A stretch of 64,000 bases of DNA. Origin: Ochrobactrum sp. RH2CCR150. Its GTDB lineage: Bacteria; Pseudomonadota; Alphaproteobacteria; Rhizobiales; Rhizobiaceae. Shown here piece after piece: positions 61,373 through 64,000 of this stretch. Position 1 is the first letter of the stretch. The number at the start of each line of letters is the position of its first letter. The stretch covers positions 209,589 through 273,588 of the forward strand of contig JACGXE010000006.1 in assembly GCA_014138095.1 (NCBI GenBank). Reading direction: 5' to 3'. Below the pieces are notes generated by a model, which made no database searches, was not told the origin of the DNA, and saw only the letters and a list, made by a program, of their open reading frames with translations. The position numbers were made by a program, and so were the translations under genes.

Positions 61373-63814
61373 ATGCAGACTCATGCGCGCGCGGTTGTCA
61401 TCGGGGGAGGTTGCGTCGGTGCCTCCATTCTTTACGGTCTGGCCAAGCGGGGCTGGTCGGATGTCGTTCTTCTGGAACGCACGCAGCTCACCGCCGGTTC
61501 CACATGGCACGCGGCAGGCCTGATCCCGTCCTATGCGCGCAGCATCAATATCGGCCGCATGATCAACAAATCCATCGAGATTTATGAAGGTCTGGAAGCC
61601 GAGACCGGCCAGCATGTCGGCTGGCACAAATGCGGCCAGCTGCGCATCGCCAATACGCGCGACCGGCTGGACGAGTACAAGAGCTATATGAGCGTCGCCG
61701 AAGTGCAGGGCCTGCGCGCCGAGCTGGTTTCCCCGGCACGCGCCCGTGAATTGTGGCCGCTGCTTGAGAACAATCATGACATGCTGGGCGCGCTTTATCA
61801 CCCGGATGACGGTCATATCGCGCCTGCCGATGTCACCATGGCGCTGGCCAAGGGCGCACGCGACAGAGGCGCGAAGATTCATCTTAACACGCAGGTCAAC
61901 GGTTTCGAGCGTCTGCCAAGCGGCGAGTGGAAGGTGAAGACCAATCAGGGCGACATCATCTGCGAGCATATCATCTCGGCCACGGGTAATTATGCCCGCC
62001 AGACCGGGGCGATGCTCGGCCTCGACATTCCGGCGATCCCGATTATCCATCAATACTGGATCACCGATGCAGTGCCGGAAGTGATCGAGCGCAAGCGTCA
62101 GGGCCTGCCGGAAATGCCAATCCTGCGCGATGAGGGCTTTGAGGGCTATCTGCGCGAGGAAGGCGATGGGCTGATGTTCGGCCCTTATGAGAAGACGGAA
62201 CATCTGAAGCTCTTTGCTGAAAACGGCGTGCCGGAATGGTTCGGCGCCGATCTTCTGGAAGAGGATTTCGATTCCGTTTCGTGGAACTGGGAACAGGCCA
62301 TCGAGATGGTTCCCGCACTCGGTCGCGTCGGCATCAAGGCCAATGTGCGCGGGCCGTTCCAGATGACGGCGGATGAACTGCCGCTGGTCGGTCCGGCCTG
62401 GGGGCTGGACAATGTCTGGCTGGCCGAAGGCGTTCCGGGCGGCATCCTGTGGGGCGGCGCTATCGGCTATTACCTCTCGGAGCGTATTGTGGAGGGCGGC
62501 AACAGTATCGACACATCCGAACTCGATCCGCGTCGTTTTGGCGATTACGCCAACAAGAACTGGACCCGCGAGAAGGTGCGCGAATCCTGGGGCACCCATG
62601 CCGAGCAGCATTATCCGGGACAGGACATGCCTGCTGCCCGCCCGCAGAAAACCGCGCCATCCTATGACCGCCTGACGGAATTGGGTGCTGTCTGGGGTTG
62701 CCTCAATGGTTGGGAAATGCCGAACTGGTTCGCGCCTAAGGGCGTCGAGGCCAAGGATCAGTACAGCTGGCGCTGGACGGAAAAGGGCAAATATGTCGGC
62801 GAGGAAGTCGAAGCGATCCGCAATGCGGTCGGCCTCGTCGAAATGACGCCGATGACCAAATTCGAGGTCAGCGGTCCCGGTGCCGAAGCGTGGCTCGACG
62901 GCATTCTCGCCAATCGCCTGCCGAAAATCGGCCGCGTCAACCTTGCACATCACCTGACCAAGAAGGGCGGCGTGCAGGCGGAATATGTGGTGTCGCGTCT
63001 CGATGACGGCACTTTCTATATGATCTCCACCCCGCGCGCCGAACGCTGGAATTTCGACGATCTGTCGAAGCTGCTGCCGAAGGACGGCAGCGTTACCCTG
63101 CGCAATGTGACCAATGATCGGGGTTGCTTCACCATCGTCGGGCCGAAGGCGCGTGACGTGTTGCAGTCGCTTACCGAAATCGATCTGTCGAACGAGGCGT
63201 TCCCGTGGTTCGGCATCAAGTCTGGAACGGTCGGCCTTGCCAGCGATGTGCGCCTGCTGCGCGTCAATTATGAAGGCGAACTGGGCTGGGAGCTTTATCA
63301 TCCGCTGGCCTATCAGCGGCATCTGCTGGAAGCCCTGCTCGCATCCGGCAAGGAGCACGGCCTGCGTCTCATCGGCCTGCATGCGCTGGAATCGCTGCGC
63401 CTCGACAAGTCCTATCGCGCCATGTACCGCGACATGAACACCGAGCTGAGCGCCTGGGAAAGCGGCCTCGAACGCTTCATCCGTCTCGACAAGGGCGATT
63501 TCATCGGCAAGCAGGCGCTGGTTGAGGAAAAGGAACGCGGCATCAAGCGCCGCTCTGTCACGCTTGCGGTTGAAACCGATGGCGCCAGCACGCTGACCTG
63601 CGAGGGTGTCTACCATGATGGCAAGCTGGTGGGTCGCGTCACTTCGGGCAGCTATTCCTACACGTTCGGGCACGATATCGCGCTGGCGCTGCTGCCGGTC
63701 GAGTTAGGCGTGCCGGGCACGGAACTGGAAATCCCGGTTCTGGGTGAGATGCGCAAGGCCCGTGTGATCGAGGAATCACCATATGATCCGGAAGCCAAGC
63801 GCGCGCGCCTCTGA
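61373..63814 (+). CDS. Dimethylglycine/sarcosine dehydrogenase-like FAD enzyme with GcvT domains
   Basis: An 813-aa protein from ATG 61373 (GAAGGGAAC). An N-terminal FAD domain (VVIGGGCVGASILYGLAKRGW) has GSTWHAAGL with His46 at the site that holds FAD covalently in mammalian dimethylglycine dehydrogenase. A middle FAO domain and C-terminal GcvT and GcvT_C folate-binding domains (about 430-810, TKFEVSGPGAEAWLDGILANR) follow. It oxidises an N-methyl group and passes formaldehyde to THF. The next gene, etfB, encodes the usual electron acceptor. The frame is open 171 codons upstream, antisense to the LysR gene; that part is rejected. Confidence 0.88.
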   Translation: MQTHARAVVIGGGCVGASILYGLAKRGWSDVVLLERTQLTAGSTWHAAGLIPSYARSINIGRMINKSIEIYEGLEAETGQHVGWHKCGQLRIANTRDRLDEYKSYMSVAEVQGLRAELVSPARARELWPLLENNHDMLGALYHPDDGHIAPADVTMALAKGARDRGAKIHLNTQVNGFERLPSGEWKVKTNQGDIICEHIISATGNYARQTGAMLGLDIPAIPIIHQYWITDAVPEVIERKRQGLPEMPILRDEGFEGYLREEGDGLMFGPYEKTEHLKLFAENGVPEWFGADLLEEDFDSVSWNWEQAIEMVPALGRVGIKANVRGPFQMTADELPLVGPAWGLDNVWLAEGVPGGILWGGAIGYYLSERIVEGGNSIDTSELDPRRFGDYANKNWTREKVRESWGTHAEQHYPGQDMPAARPQKTAPSYDRLTELGAVWGCLNGWEMPNWFAPKGVEAKDQYSWRWTEKGKYVGEEVEAIRNAVGLVEMTPMTKFEVSGPGAEAWLDGILANRLPKIGRVNLAHHLTKKGGVQAEYVVSRLDDGTFYMISTPRAERWNFDDLSKLLPKDGSVTLRNVTNDRGCFTIVGPKARDVLQSLTEIDLSNEAFPWFGIKSGTVGLASDVRLLRVNYEGELGWELYHPLAYQRHLLEALLASGKEHGLRLIGLHALESLRLDKSYRAMYRDMNTELSAWESGLERFIRLDKGDFIGKQALVEEKERGIKRRSVTLAVETDGASTLTCEGVYHDGKLVGRVTSGSYSYTFGHDIALALLPVELGVPGTELEIPVLGEMRKARVIEESPYDPEAKRARL

Positions 63815-63895
63815 TCGTCCGTCCAATAGTTAGTGCGAATCGGCTCCGATATATCGTTACGGCGATCCGGTTCGCTGCAAGGAAAGGTTAGCCTC

Positions 63896-64000
63896 ATGAA
63901 GGCAGTTGTCGCAGTAAAACGTGTCGTCGATTACAACGTAAAGATCCGTGTCAAGGGCGACGGATCTGGCGTTGAGCTTTCGAATGTGAAGATGTCGATG
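63896..64000 (+). CDS. etfB: Electron transfer flavoprotein beta subunit (partial)
   Basis: The first 35 residues, starting [20 protein letters not shown], match the start of EtfB. AAGGAAAGG lies upstream of ATG 63896 and the window ends inside the gene. EtfAB accepts electrons from acyl-CoA and dimethylglycine dehydrogenases, which suits the gene just before it, although etfBA usually serves many partners. Confidence 0.88.
   Translation, partial: MKAVVAVKRVVDYNVKIRVKGDGSGVELSNVKMSM

Noticed and set aside
61349..63673. Leftward 774-codon frame
   Set aside because: It is fully antisense to the dimethylglycine-dehydrogenase-like gene and arises from high-GC codon use; the protein has no domain.

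Overview
The window looks like a chromosome segment of an alphaproteobacterium of the Brucella/Ochrobactrum group (order Hyphomicrobiales). The evidence is the rhizobial-type L-rhamnose locus (rhaRSTPQUK facing rhaDI), an island in the 3' end of guaA (a known island site in this group), two copies of the common rhizobial intergenic palindrome, and many tightly packed sugar and amino-acid ABC importers. The genus assignment is inference from gene content; there is no rRNA in the window.

Layout. 1-10260: L-rhamnose uptake and catabolism. The leftward operon rhaR-S-T-P-Q-U-K (rhaK runs off the left edge) faces the rightward pair rhaD-rhaI across a promoter holding two inverted copies of a 20-bp operator-like repeat. 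10267-15701, all leftward: mannose-1-P guanylyltransferase, phosphomannomutase, a P1 peptidase and a ClC chloride channel. 15905-21613, all rightward: guaB, an RsmB-type rRNA methyltransferase, a PaaI-type thioesterase, an MTA/SAH-nucleosidase-like protein and guaA.

21599-34307 is a 12.7-kb genomic island in the 3' end of guaA, bounded by a 13-bp direct repeat. It has a tyrosine integrase, an AlpA-like regulator, an RPA-type replication initiator with a cluster of 16-bp iterons and an AT-rich, DnaA-box-containing origin-like region, an orphan trbJ-trbK-trbL set, an IncP-like traK/oriT/traJ region with a nine-unit array repeating exactly every 10 bp, and one cargo module: an AAA+ ATPase plus subtilisin-like protease of the ietAS defence/plasmid-stability type. 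No relaxase, coupling protein or T4SS ATPase is present. The element therefore looks like a mobilizable satellite that borrows a helper conjugation system while supplying its own VirB5-, VirB6- and exclusion-like parts. This is the most novel part of the window.

34387-42202: a sugar-type ABC importer operon (lactonase, two permeases, ATPase, binding protein) diverges from a soluble GAF histidine kinase and its response regulator. The shared promoter holds two identical 14-bp palindromes 21 bp apart. 42209-48176: a lipid or envelope-glycerolipid cluster resembling E. coli ynbABCD plus a PlsC-like acyltransferase, with its leftward genes joined by 4-bp overlaps. 48173-51962: a three-gene Fe3+/phosphonate-class ABC importer. 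52127-64000: a TetR regulator, an N-methyl-amino-acid demethylase-like flavoprotein, a polar amino-acid ABC importer, an aldo/keto reductase, PurU, a LysR regulator, a dimethylglycine-dehydrogenase-like flavoprotein and the start of etfB. Together these suggest import and oxidative demethylation of a betaine or N-methylated amino acid, with PurU helping to clear the one-carbon units.
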